Assembly: GCA_041905525.1 (NCBI GenBank)
Contig: JAYRKY010000013.1
Span: forward strand, 30,203 to 94,202
Length of the DNA: 64,000 bases
DNA from: SHVO01 sp041905525
Lineage (GTDB): Bacteria > Pseudomonadota > Alphaproteobacteria > Rhodospirillales > Rhodospirillaceae
Direction of reading: 5' to 3'
The translations under genes were made by a program, and so were the position numbers. Every line of letters begins with the position of its first letter. Position 1 is the first letter of the stretch. Positions 25,891-36,925 of the stretch are shown here, one piece after another. The notes below the pieces were generated by a model, which worked only from the letters and a program-made list of their open reading frames with translations, made no database searches and was not told where the DNA came from.

Positions 25891-26349
25891 ATGGCGGCTT
25901 TCATCAAACCATCTGCGGGCGTGAAAACAGGACGCCGGACGTTCCATGCGGTGGCCGAGATCAACGTCACCCCGATGGTGGACGTCATGCTCGTGCTGTT
26001 GGTCATCTTCATTGTCACGGCGCCGCTGCTGACAAAGGGCGTTGACGTCAATCTGCCGCAAACCAACGCCTCCAAGTCTTTACCGCAGGACAATCAGCCG
26101 CTGACCCTTACGGTGCAAAAAGACGGTACGTTGACGCTCAACGAAAAGACCAATGTTCAGTTCGACGCTTTGCGGGCGCAGATGACCGCGATCCGCGAGA
26201 GCAATCCGAACGTACGTGTCTATGTGCGCGGCGACGCCGACGTCTCCTACGGTCAGATGATGCAGGTGATGGCCGAAGTCACCGGGGCGGGGATCACGCA
26301 GGTCGCCTTCGTCACAGAAAAACCAAGAAATCCGGCTAAGCCACGATAG
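25891..26349 (+). CDS. tolR: Tol-Pal system protein TolR
   Basis: 152 aa. Single N-terminal membrane helix with the proton-carrying Asp31 in INVTPMVDVMLVLLVIFIV, followed by a periplasmic ExbD-like domain (TLTVQKDGTLTLNEK, VYVRGDADVSYGQMMQVM). It lies 15 nt after tolQ. Confidence 0.96.
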   Translation: MAAFIKPSAGVKTGRRTFHAVAEINVTPMVDVMLVLLVIFIVTAPLLTKGVDVNLPQTNASKSLPQDNQPLTLTVQKDGTLTLNEKTNVQFDALRAQMTAIRESNPNVRVYVRGDADVSYGQMMQVMAEVTGAGITQVAFVTEKPRNPAKPR

Positions 26350-26376
26350 GGCCGCTAAAGAAGAGACTTAAGTCGT

Positions 26377-27198
26377 TTGTCTAAAGTGCCGACCGAAATG
26401 TTGCGCGATACGCCCAATACCGGCCTGATTGCCTCCGTGGTGCTCCACGCCTCGGTAGTCGCGATCGCATGGGTGGGCGTGCCGTTCCTACAGAAGACGG
26501 TCGTCGAAACGCCGCCGGTGTTTATGGAAATCCCGGTGATCGACGAGATCACCGCAGCGCCGCCGCCGCCGACGCCCGAGCCGATCAAAGAGCCCGAGCC
26601 GGTTACGCCGACCACCGAACAACCGCCCGCCGCTGAAGCGCCGCCCTCCGACGCGATGCCCCCGCCGCCCGAAAAAACCTCGCCGCCGGAGGAGATCAAG
26701 AAGGCCGACGTGCCGATCGTGAAGCCGCCGCCGCGCAAGCCCGCGCCGCCGGATACGAAAAAGCGCGACGTTGCGATGCTGCAGGACCTGTTGAAGGACA
26801 TGCAGAAAAATGCGCCGAAGCCAAAGCCGCAGGCGGAGAGCAAGACCACGGATACTGCGAAGAACCTTGCCCCCAGCATCGGCGAACGGGCAACGATGAC
26901 CGAAAAGGACGCGATTATCCGCCATATCGAAAGCTGCTGGCGCATCGATCCCGGCACCGAAGGCGTGCAGAACATGTCGGTGGAAGCGCGCGTGTTTTTG
27001 AATCCGGATGGATCGGTTCAGAAGTTCGAGTTCGTCGACATGGCCCGCTATTTCGTCGACGCCCAGTTCCGCACACTCGCCAACTCGGCCCGTAACGCCG
27101 TGCTTGGGTGCGGCAAAATTCCGATGATCACGCCGGCGAACTACCCCACTTTTAAGGAAATGGTCTTAAACTTTTCGCCCCAAGGGCGGATTAATTAG
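26377..27198 (+). CDS. tolA: Tol-Pal system protein TolA
   Basis: 273 aa, short alphaproteobacterial form. A membrane helix (about 16-36) is followed by a very Pro/Glu-rich stretch (about 50-130) in place of the long Ala/Lys helix of E. coli TolA, then a C-terminal TonB/TolA-like domain with two Cys (HIESCWRID, VLGCGKIP). It links the TolQR motor to Pal and TolB across the periplasm. The start is TTG 26377; a GTG at 26386 is an alternative. Confidence 0.9.
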   Translation: MSKVPTEMLRDTPNTGLIASVVLHASVVAIAWVGVPFLQKTVVETPPVFMEIPVIDEITAAPPPPTPEPIKEPEPVTPTTEQPPAAEAPPSDAMPPPPEKTSPPEEIKKADVPIVKPPPRKPAPPDTKKRDVAMLQDLLKDMQKNAPKPKPQAESKTTDTAKNLAPSIGERATMTEKDAIIRHIESCWRIDPGTEGVQNMSVEARVFLNPDGSVQKFEFVDMARYFVDAQFRTLANSARNAVLGCGKIPMITPANYPTFKEMVLNFSPQGRIN

Positions 27199-27406
27199 GC
27201 TTGGACCCCGTTATGGTCCAGGTCGCGGGCGGTTTTCCCGTTGCTTGAAAGCCCACCACGCCGCCGCCACAATTGCGTTTGAACCTAGGCCGCGCGTCCA
27301 AGCCGCCGGGTTCTCGTTTTGCGGATTGCGGCGGCCTGAACTACAAGGGGCGGGTCCGATCGTTGACGTGACCAGTGTCGGGTGAGTGTAACTGCGGAGC
27401 GAATTC

Positions 27407-28744
27407 GTGATTTCCAAGAATTTGAAGAAGTTGGTCGGTGCCGGCATCGTCGCGGCGATAATGACGCTATTCGTGCCGCAGGCCGAAGCGCAGGTGCGCC
27501 TCGACATCACGCGCGGGCGCGTGGAACCGATGCCGATAGCCGTCACCGTGTTTCCCGGTGCCAGCCCCGAAGTGCAGCAGCTCGGCCGCGACATCTCGCA
27601 AGTCATCACCGCCGATCTTGAACGCTCGGGACTTTTCCGCCCGCTCGATCCGAAAGGATTCCTCCAAGATCTGACGTCGCTCGATGTGCAACCCCGGTTC
27701 CAGGACTGGCGCACGCTCGCAGCCCAGGCGCTCGTCCAAGGCGCGGTGGAGCCGCTGCCGAACGGTCAGGCGCGTGTCGCGTTCCGTTTGTGGGACGTTT
27801 TCGGCGGCCAGCAGATGGAAGGGCAGGCCTACACAACGCAGCCCGAAAACTGGCGCCGCGTCGCTCACTTGATCGCCGACCGCATTTACACTGCGATTAC
27901 CGGCGAAACGGGCTACTTCGATACGCGCATCGTCTACATCGCGGAAAGCGGCCCGCCGCTTGAGCGCGTGAAGCGTCTTGCTATCATGGACCAGGATGGC
28001 GCCAACAACCGCTATCTCACCAATGGCGCAAATCTTGTGCTCACGCCGCGCTTCTCGCCGACGGCGCAAGAGATCACCTACATGTCTTACTTCCGCAACG
28101 TGCCGCGTGTGTACCTGTTCAATATCGACACGGGACGTCAGGAAGTGCTGGGTGATTTCCCCGGTATGACATATGCCCCGCGCTTTACGCCCGACGGCAA
28201 TAAAGTTCTGCTGTCCATGGCGACCAACGGGAATTCGGAGATCTATGAAATGGATCTTCGCACGCGCAAGACGACGCGCCTGACCGACCACCCGGCGATC
28301 GACACCTCTCCAAGCGCCTCGCCGGACGGATCGCAGATCACATTTGCCTCTGACCGCGGCGGCAGTCAGCAGATCTATGTGATGAACGCGGATGGAAGCG
28401 ATGCGAAGCGCATCAGCTTCGGCCAGGGCAAGGGCCGTTACGGAACGCCGGTCTGGTCGCCGCGCGGGGATCTTATCGCTTTTACCCGCTACGCCACCAA
28501 CGACGGGAATTTCTATATCGGCGTGATGAAGCCGGATGGATCGGGAGAACGCCTGTTGGCTCAGGGATTCTTAGTGGAAGCCCCGACCTGGGCCCCGAAC
28601 GGACGTGTGCTGATGTATTTCGCCCAGTCCCGGAATGGGGGGCGGACCAGGCTCTACTCGATTGACCTAACTGGTTATAATCAAAGGGAAATTATCACCC
28701 CGCAGGATGCGTCAGATCCGGCGTGGTCGCCACTTATTCCCTAA
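27407..28744 (+). CDS. tolB: Tol-Pal system periplasmic beta-propeller TolB
   Basis: 445 aa, GTG start. Signal peptide ending FVPQAEA, an N-terminal alpha/beta domain (FPGASPEVQQLGRDISQVI), then a six-bladed propeller with repeated 'PDGxxIxFxSDRxGxxQIYxM' blades. It binds Pal and TolA. A 208-nt gap with no clear terminator separates it from tolA. Confidence 0.96.
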   Translation: MISKNLKKLVGAGIVAAIMTLFVPQAEAQVRLDITRGRVEPMPIAVTVFPGASPEVQQLGRDISQVITADLERSGLFRPLDPKGFLQDLTSLDVQPRFQDWRTLAAQALVQGAVEPLPNGQARVAFRLWDVFGGQQMEGQAYTTQPENWRRVAHLIADRIYTAITGETGYFDTRIVYIAESGPPLERVKRLAIMDQDGANNRYLTNGANLVLTPRFSPTAQEITYMSYFRNVPRVYLFNIDTGRQEVLGDFPGMTYAPRFTPDGNKVLLSMATNGNSEIYEMDLRTRKTTRLTDHPAIDTSPSASPDGSQITFASDRGGSQQIYVMNADGSDAKRISFGQGKGRYGTPVWSPRGDLIAFTRYATNDGNFYIGVMKPDGSGERLLAQGFLVEAPTWAPNGRVLMYFAQSRNGGRTRLYSIDLTGYNQREIITPQDASDPAWSPLIP

Positions 28745-28830
28745 ATTACACGATTATTCTTGCATTAAAGGCAGCAACGGTTTAGCTGCGAGCCATCGTT
28801 GTGCACCGCACAGCGTTGGCTGCTGCTCCT

Positions 28831-28859
28831 TTGCAACACTGCTTAAAAGGTTATATATT
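28831..28859 (+). promoter_or_regulatory. strong sigma-70 promoter for pal
   Basis: TTGCAA (28831-28836), a 17-nt spacer and TATATT (28854-28859), about 117 nt before the pal start, in the 231-nt AT-richer gap after tolB. It suggests pal is expressed at a higher level than the rest of the cluster. Confidence 0.65.
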
Positions 28860-28975
28860 TCCGGGGCTAAGGAGCCCGACCTAGCCGGGCAGGCTCTTGC
28901 GTCTGCGCGGTTTGCTGGTAAAAGAGTGGCCGAATCAGCGCTGGGAACTACCTCCAAAAATCAGGGGAAAAATAA

Positions 28976-29470
28976 ATGAAACTCCGCACCGTCGCCGCAG
29001 TCGCCGCTATGGCTCTTCTTGCGGCTTGTTCGACCAAGAAGACTGAAGTGCAGGCGACCGCTCCGGCTGCTGCTCCGCCGCCGCCGGCTGCTGCGAAGCC
29101 GACGGGTCCGGCTCCGGACTCGCTCGAGTACTTCAACACCGTTGTGGGTAACACGGTTCAGTTCGATTTCGACCGCTATGACCTCGACGCCGAAGACCAG
29201 GCGCGTCTTCGTGCGCAGGCCCAGTGGCTCAACCAGTACGCGAACCGTACGATCACGGTTGAAGGTCACTGCGATGAGCGCGGTACCCGCGAATACAACC
29301 TCGGCCTCGGCGAGCGTCGTGCCAATGCCGTGCGTCAGTACCTGCTTTCGCAGGGCGTGGCCGCTGGTCGCGTGAAGACGATCTCGTACGGCAAAGAGCG
29401 TCCGCTGTGCGTCTCTTCTGACGACGCTTGCTGGGCTCGTAACCGTCGCGGCGTGTCGGCGGTTCAGTAA
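28976..29470 (+). CDS. pal: peptidoglycan-associated lipoprotein Pal
   Basis: 164 aa. Lipoprotein signal with lipobox LAAC (Cys18), a short Ala/Pro linker, then an OmpA-type domain with the peptidoglycan-binding motif (VQFDFDRYDLDAED, VEGHCDERGTREYNLGLGERRA). Outer-membrane anchor of the Tol-Pal system. It has its own promoter and a strong terminator. Confidence 0.97.
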   Translation: MKLRTVAAVAAMALLAACSTKKTEVQATAPAAAPPPPAAAKPTGPAPDSLEYFNTVVGNTVQFDFDRYDLDAEDQARLRAQAQWLNQYANRTITVEGHCDERGTREYNLGLGERRANAVRQYLLSQGVAAGRVKTISYGKERPLCVSSDDACWARNRRGVSAVQ

Positions 29471-29483
29471 GAAAGACTAACAA

Positions 29484-29516
29484 GCGGCTCCGGCACTGTC
29501 GGAGCCGCAAGTTTTT
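29484..29516 (+). terminator. rho-independent terminator after pal
   Basis: A 9-bp GC stem (GCGGCTCCG at 29484-29492 with 29500-29508), a 7-nt loop, then TTTTT at 29512-29516. Confidence 0.9.
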
Positions 29517-29671
29517 GGGGCGCATGTCGTTTACGGCATGCGCCTTATTCTTGCCGGTATGGTGAATCAGATTCACATTAGCCCCGGTTCGTGGGCCGGG
29601 CTCAGTTTCAGGGCATATGTGCAGTATCCTGCCGCGGCCTCCATCGCCGCGATGCGCAAAAGGAATTGATC

Positions 29672-30793
29672 ATGATGGTTTTGTTTCCGCGCCCTCTCAT
29701 CCACGTCACACGCGGCCTCGCGGTGCTCGCGCTCTGTTGCGCTGCGGGTTCATCCGCGTTCGCGCAAAGCAATCGCGATCTTGCGGCGCGACTTGACCGC
29801 ATCGAACAATCGCTCACGCAAATGCAATCGCAGGCGCCGAACGAGGGGAGCCTCCAGGTTCGCGTGCTGAAGCTCGAAGCGTTGATCGAGCAGCTGACGG
29901 GGCAGGTCGAGGAAGCGAACTTCCGCGCCAGTCAGCTGCAGAAGCAGCTCAAGACGCTTGAGGACGATTTGCAGCTACGGGTCGCGCGCCTCGAGGCGGG
30001 CGGCGCGGCTGCTGCTGTTCCCGGGGCCGCGCCGGCGATCTCGCCTGCATCGCCGCCCGTAACTTTACCACCCCGCGCCGAGGCGCCGCCGACGGCACCC
30101 CAGCGGCGCGCAGCGGCCGACGAACCGCTTTCTCAACCGATGACGCCGCCGCGCGTGACGCGCCCGGCTTCGGCTCCCCCGCCCGGCACCCCCGGGGCGG
30201 AGGGCATGGGCGCTGATGGTTCCTTCGTCATCCGCACCGATGCCGATGGAAAGCCGTTGCCTCCGGACCCGAGCACCCTCTCGGCTCCGATCGCGGAAAC
30301 GCCGCCGGAGCCGGCGCCCGCTCCTGTCGCCGCGCCTAAGCCGGGGGCTGTGAACGCCGGCCAGCTGGCCATGGCGCCTCCCGCAGGCCAAGTGAAGCTG
30401 CCTGAAGGTACGCCGAAGGTTCAGTACGACTTCGCCTTCGACCTTCTGCGCCGCAATGACTTTGCGCGCGCTGAAGTCGCGTTCCGCGACTTCTTGAAGC
30501 GTCACCCCAAAGACCCTTTGGCGGGCAACGCCCAATATTGGCTCGGTGAAACGCACTATGTGCGCGGTGACTACCAGCAAGCCGCAGTCGAGTTCATGGC
30601 CGGCTACCAGAATTATCCGAAAACCAACAAAGGTCCGGACAACCTCCTGAAGCTCGCCATGTCCATGTCGAATCTCGGGCAGACTCAGGGCGCGTGCACG
30701 GCGCTTGGCCGCCTCGCCAAGGACTATCCTAAGGCTCCCGACGAGGTCGCGAAGCCCGCGGCGGCGGAGCGTGCTAAACTGAAGTGCAAGTAG
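29672..30793 (+). CDS. cpoB: Tol-Pal associated cell division coordinator CpoB (YbgF)
   Basis: 373 aa from ATG 29672, which has AAAAGGAA 7 nt upstream. Signal peptide (ending GSSAFAQ), an N-terminal coiled coil (about 30-125) for trimerisation, a Pro/Ala-rich linker (about 125-240), then TPR repeats at the C-terminus (YDFAFDLLRRNDFARAEVAFRDFL, AQYWLGETHYVRGDYQQAAVEF). It coordinates peptidoglycan synthesis with Tol-driven outer-membrane constriction. Its last codons overlap the tilS start. Confidence 0.93.
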   Translation: MMVLFPRPLIHVTRGLAVLALCCAAGSSAFAQSNRDLAARLDRIEQSLTQMQSQAPNEGSLQVRVLKLEALIEQLTGQVEEANFRASQLQKQLKTLEDDLQLRVARLEAGGAAAAVPGAAPAISPASPPVTLPPRAEAPPTAPQRRAAADEPLSQPMTPPRVTRPASAPPPGTPGAEGMGADGSFVIRTDADGKPLPPDPSTLSAPIAETPPEPAPAPVAAPKPGAVNAGQLAMAPPAGQVKLPEGTPKVQYDFAFDLLRRNDFARAEVAFRDFLKRHPKDPLAGNAQYWLGETHYVRGDYQQAAVEFMAGYQNYPKTNKGPDNLLKLAMSMSNLGQTQGACTALGRLAKDYPKAPDEVAKPAAAERAKLKCK

Positions 30794-32127
30794 AACCGAT
30801 CTCCGAGACGTATTCCTACGACATCGCCGGCGAGTTCGCCGGAGCGATCGGTGCGATGGCGCTGCCGGCAAAGGCGCGCGTGGCTGTCGCCGTATCCGGC
30901 GGGGCGGACAGCATGGCGCTCGCGCTTCTCCTCGCGCGCTGGGCCCGAAGCACCGGGGCGGTTGTTCATGCCCTCACAGTCGACCATCGCTTGCGCGACG
31001 CTGCCGCCGAGGAAGCCGGTCAGGTCGAACGCTGGATGAAGGCGGCGGAAATTCCGCACACCACGCTTCGATGGGATGCCGGCGCGGGCTATAGAGAGCG
31101 CGCCGCGAGCGCCCAAAGCGCCGCGCGTGAGGCCCGATACGGTCTGATGCTAAGATGGTGTTCGGAGAACGGTTTTACTCACTTGTTTTTGGCGCATCAC
31201 GCGGACGATCAGGCGGAGACCGTGCTGCTTCGCCTCTCGCGTGGAAGCGGCGTCGACGGTCTCGGGGCGATGGCGCCCCTCACTCAGAGGGCTGGCGTTT
31301 ATCTGGCGCGCCCGCTGCTCGGCATTCCCAAGGCCCGCCTCACGGCCTTCTGCGAAGAGGTGGGGCAGCCATGGATCGATGACCCCTCCAATCAGGACCA
31401 AACCTATGCCCGCGTGCGCCTTCGTGCGGCCCGCGAGGTGCTCAGTCGGGAGGGGCTCTCGAACGACCGTTTGTTAGCTACCGCCGAGCATATGCGCCGC
31501 GCGCGCGCGGCATTGGATCACTACGTCGCCCGGCTTTTGCACGAGGCTTGCGTGTGGGACCGATTCGGCGTCGGCCGGGTGGATTGCGCCGCGCTGATCG
31601 CCGCGCCCGCCGAAGTCGGCCTTCGCGCGCTAGCCTCGATTTTGAAGACGGCGAGTGGTCAGGTTTACAGGCCGCGCTTTGAGCGTTTGGAACGCCTCTA
31701 TCAAAGCCTTCGCGACGGCTCGTGGCACGACGCAAGCCTGCACGGCGCCCTGCTGCAGCGGCAGACCTCGGTTCTCACCGTTAGTAGAGAGCCCTCGCAG
31801 ATTGGCGACGAGCAAACATTCGCGTCCGATGGGCAAACGATTTGGGACGGGAGATTCGACGTGGAGGTAGCCGGGTTACCGCCGGGCCGACGCGTGTTGG
31901 TCCGGCGGCTGTCCCGGGCTCACCTAGCGAGCATGGATAATCCGCCCGAAGTCCCCCTTTTGGTCCGCGAAAGCCTACCGGCGTTTTTCGAATCGGGGGG
32001 GCTGATTGCCATTCCTGCCATTAATTTCATCCGACCGGACCTTACAACGTTACCGGGCGTTACCTTCCGGACGGCCTTTATTTGCCCGCGAATTGACCAA
32101 ATCCCGGCAGATGATGCTGAATTGTGA
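30784..32127 (+). CDS. tilS: tRNA(Ile)-lysidine synthetase
   Basis: 447 aa, GTG start inside the cpoB stop region. N-type ATP-pyrophosphatase P-loop SGGADS (38-43), with HHADDQAETVLLRLSRGSG and a DDPSNQD segment typical of TilS. It modifies C34 of the CAU anticodon tRNA-Ile so that AUA is read as Ile; essential. The cpoB-tilS-ftsH order is usual in alphaproteobacteria. Confidence 0.94.
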   Translation: MQVEPISETYSYDIAGEFAGAIGAMALPAKARVAVAVSGGADSMALALLLARWARSTGAVVHALTVDHRLRDAAAEEAGQVERWMKAAEIPHTTLRWDAGAGYRERAASAQSAAREARYGLMLRWCSENGFTHLFLAHHADDQAETVLLRLSRGSGVDGLGAMAPLTQRAGVYLARPLLGIPKARLTAFCEEVGQPWIDDPSNQDQTYARVRLRAAREVLSREGLSNDRLLATAEHMRRARAALDHYVARLLHEACVWDRFGVGRVDCAALIAAPAEVGLRALASILKTASGQVYRPRFERLERLYQSLRDGSWHDASLHGALLQRQTSVLTVSREPSQIGDEQTFASDGQTIWDGRFDVEVAGLPPGRRVLVRRLSRAHLASMDNPPEVPLLVRESLPAFFESGGLIAIPAINFIRPDLTTLPGVTFRTAFICPRIDQIPADDAEL

Positions 32128-32170
32128 CACCGGCTATACGTTTTTCTCCGGATAGGGGATTAACGCTTTG

Positions 32171-32198
32171 CTTGCCAATATGTCTGGGCGCACTATCT
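32171..32198 (+). promoter_or_regulatory. predicted sigma-32 (RpoH) promoter for ftsH
   Basis: CTTG (32171-32174), exactly 17 nt, then ACTATCT (32192-32198). This fits the alphaproteobacterial heat-shock consensus CTTG-N17-CYTATnT with one mismatch in the first base of the -10 box. It lies 83 nt before the ftsH start. Confidence 0.65.
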
Positions 32199-32280
32199 AA
32201 AAAGGCGAGACCGTTCTCAAATTTTCGAGACCATCACTCCGGGCCGCGATCGGCCGGGGCTAACCCGTAAGAGGGCCGTT

Positions 32281-34212
<1,932 letters not shown>

Positions 34213-34232
34213 CGCGGATCTCGCAGAACAAG

Positions 34233-34263
34233 AAGGCCCGGTCGAGACCGGGCCTTTTCTTTT
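34233..34263 (+). terminator. rho-independent terminator after ftsH
   Basis: A 10-bp perfect stem (AAGGCCCGGT at 34233-34242 with 34247-34256), loop CGAG, followed by the T-rich run TTTTCTTTT ending at 34263. Confidence 0.93.
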
Positions 34264-34356
34264 GCCCGCTTGCCCAACTGCGCATCTGGGCGACGCTCGG
34301 AAACGTAGGGTTGGGTGGACCGGCGAATCTGTTTAGAGTTCCGCGATCGAAGACCC

Positions 34357-35400
34357 ATGACTTTGTCGTCTCCATATGTGACTCCGCGCGGCCTTCTGTC
34401 CGGCGCCTCCGCTCGGAGCGCCGTGGGTCAAGCGCGCGCGTTTCCCCTCGGCGGAGACCTGGCCTTTACAGCCATCGAGATGACGAATCCCGGCCGACCG
34501 GTGGGTTCCTCCGACCTCCTTCTGTGCCGCGATTGCCCGGATCCGAGCAAGGCGTGGCTGGAGGCCTACGCGGCCGCCCCGGCGGCCTTTGCGGGTCTCT
34601 CGCTCTCGGCGCCGGTGCTGATGGGCGTCGTCAACGTGACCCCTGATAGCTTTTCTGATGGCGGACAGTTCGCGTCGCATGCGGCAGCTGTGGCCCACGC
34701 GCGCGCGCTCGCGCAGGCCGGCGCTGAGATCATCGATGTCGGGGGAGAGTCGACGCGTCCTGGCGCCGCGCCCTTCGATACGTCCGAGGAAATCGCGCGC
34801 GTCGTGCCCGTCGTTCGGACCCTGGCCGAAGCCGGGCTTTGCGTCTCCATCGACACGCGGCACGCTCCGGTGATGGAGGCCGCCATCTCGGCCGGCGCGA
34901 GGATTGTCAACGACGTCACCGCCTTGAAGGAGCAGGGTGCGTTGGAGGTAGTTGCCCGCGCGAAAGTGTCGGTCATTTTGATGCATATGCAGGGTGAGCC
35001 TCGCACGATGCAGGAGAACCCAGCTTACGTTTGGGCGCCTGGCGATGTTTTCGACTTTCTGGCGAACCGGATTGCGGTGTGCGCGGCCGCGGGTATTCCG
35101 CGCGAGCGCGTCGCGCTCGATCCGGGCATCGGCTTCGGCAAGACGGACCTTCACAACGCGCAGATTCTCGATCACGTCGCGATGTACCGCGCCCTTGGCT
35201 GCCCGGTGGTCCTGGGCGTGTCTCGCAAGAGCTTCATCGGGCGCATGAGCCGGGGTGAGCCGGCGAGCGACCGGTTGCCGGGATCGATCGCGGCGGCCGT
35301 ACACGGGGTGCGCAACGGCGTGCAGATCGTCCGCGTACATGATGTCGCCGAGACGAAGCAGGCGCTGGCGGTAGCGACGCGCATCAACCAAGGGGAGTAA
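34357..35400 (+). CDS. folP: dihydropteroate synthase
   Basis: 347 aa from ATG 34357. The DHPS barrel begins near residue 85 with VLMGVVNVTPDSFSDGG, then DVGGESTRPGA and SRKSFIGRM. It condenses p-aminobenzoate with the pterin pyrophosphate. The first 80 or so residues are an extension of a kind seen in alphaproteobacterial FolP; an in-frame ATG is also present at 34315. It sits between ftsH and glmM, the common order. Confidence 0.93.
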   Translation: MTLSSPYVTPRGLLSGASARSAVGQARAFPLGGDLAFTAIEMTNPGRPVGSSDLLLCRDCPDPSKAWLEAYAAAPAAFAGLSLSAPVLMGVVNVTPDSFSDGGQFASHAAAVAHARALAQAGAEIIDVGGESTRPGAAPFDTSEEIARVVPVVRTLAEAGLCVSIDTRHAPVMEAAISAGARIVNDVTALKEQGALEVVARAKVSVILMHMQGEPRTMQENPAYVWAPGDVFDFLANRIAVCAAAGIPRERVALDPGIGFGKTDLHNAQILDHVAMYRALGCPVVLGVSRKSFIGRMSRGEPASDRLPGSIAAAVHGVRNGVQIVRVHDVAETKQALAVATRINQGE

Positions 35401-35563
35401 TCCGCAGCCCGCCTGACAACGTAGTCATTCCTTCCGGCCGTCACCGGGGGTATTCTCGCAACTTCCAAGGTTCAAAGGTCGTTAAGCAGAAAGCTGCGCG
35501 TGTGGTTGCATTTCCCGCGCGGGCGTTTCATATCCCCGGCCAGCTAAGAAGAAGGGCCTCCTT

Positions 35564-36925
35564 ATGGCGACACGTAAGCTTTTCGGCACCGACGGCGTTC
35601 GCGGGCGTGCGAACGTTGAACCGATGACGCCCGAGACCGCGATGCGGCTGGGCATGGCCGCCGGGCGGTATTTCACGCAAGGGGATCGGCGCCACACGGT
35701 CGTCATCGGCAAGGATACGCGGTTGTCCGGCTATATGTTGGAGCCCGCGCTCACCGCCGGCTTTGTGTCCATGGGCATGGACGTGATCCTCGTGGGCCCG
35801 ATCCCTACACCGGGTATCGCTATGTTGACGCGGTCCATGCGCTGCGACATCGGCGTCATGATCTCCGCGTCCCATAACCCGTACGAAGACAATGGCATCA
35901 AGCTCTTCGGTCCGGACGGTTATAAGCTGTCGGACGAGATTGAGATCACCATCGAAAAAATGATGGCCGATGGTCTTGATGACGTTCGCGCGCCTTCCGA
36001 GCGTTTGGGGCGGGCCAAGCGCCTTGACGACGCTCAGGGCCGCTACATCGAGTACGCCAAGTCGACCTTTCCGCGGGGCCTGCGTTTGGATGGTCTTAAG
36101 ATCGTGGTCGATTGCGCGAATGGCGCCGCCTACAAGGTCGCCCCGACCGTTTTTTGGGAGCTCGGTGCAGAAGTGATCTCCGTCGGCGTTACCCCTGACG
36201 GGTTTAACATCAATAAGTCCTGCGGCTCTCTTCATCCCGAACAACTTTGCGCACTTGTGAAACATCACGGGGCCCATATGGGCCTCGCGCTCGATGGGGA
36301 TGCCGATCGCGTTCTCTTTTGCGATGAACACGGCAAGATGGTCGATGGCGACCAAGTATTGGCGCTCATCGCCGCTCATTGGCAAAAGACCCAACAGCTC
36401 TCGGGTGGAGCCGTGGTCGCCACTGTCATGAGCAACCTTGGCCTGGAGCGGTACTTGGGAACGTTGGGTCTGCCGCTCGTCCGGACGAAAGTCGGTGACC
36501 GGTATGTCGTCGAACATATGCGTCAGTCGGGCTGCAATCTGGGCGGCGAGCAGTCGGGCCATATCATTATGGGACAGCACGCGACCACCGGCGACGGCGT
36601 CATTGCCGCGCTACAGGTGCTGGCCGCGCTAGTCAGCGAGGGGCGCCCGGCGGCGGAAACGCTACGCTTGTTCGAACCGGTGCCGCAGCTGCTGAAGAAT
36701 GTCCGTCTCTCTCAAGGCGCAAATGCCGAGGCCGTTTTGGAACTCGATACGGTGCGTCAGGTGATCAAGGCGTGCGAACAGCGGTTGACTGGCCGGGGCC
36801 GCCTCTTGATTCGCAAGTCGGGCACCGAGCCGTTGATTCGCGTCATGGCTGAGGGTGACGACGCGGGCGAGGTGGACGATGTGGTGAATTATGTCGTCGA
36901 GGCGATCAAGAAGGCTGCGGCTTAA
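35564..36925 (+). CDS. glmM: phosphoglucosamine mutase
   Basis: 453 aa. It starts KLFGTDGVRGRAN; the phosphoserine loop ISASHNPYEDNGIK has catalytic Ser103, the Mg loop is LDGDADR, and the C-terminal phosphate-binding loop is RKSGTEPLIRVM. It makes glucosamine-1-phosphate for peptidoglycan and LPS. Its stop codon overlaps the stop of the convergent DUF2332 gene by 2 nt. Confidence 0.97.
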   Translation: MATRKLFGTDGVRGRANVEPMTPETAMRLGMAAGRYFTQGDRRHTVVIGKDTRLSGYMLEPALTAGFVSMGMDVILVGPIPTPGIAMLTRSMRCDIGVMISASHNPYEDNGIKLFGPDGYKLSDEIEITIEKMMADGLDDVRAPSERLGRAKRLDDAQGRYIEYAKSTFPRGLRLDGLKIVVDCANGAAYKVAPTVFWELGAEVISVGVTPDGFNINKSCGSLHPEQLCALVKHHGAHMGLALDGDADRVLFCDEHGKMVDGDQVLALIAAHWQKTQQLSGGAVVATVMSNLGLERYLGTLGLPLVRTKVGDRYVVEHMRQSGCNLGGEQSGHIIMGQHATTGDGVIAALQVLAALVSEGRPAAETLRLFEPVPQLLKNVRLSQGANAEAVLELDTVRQVIKACEQRLTGRGRLLIRKSGTEPLIRVMAEGDDAGEVDDVVNYVVEAIKKAAA

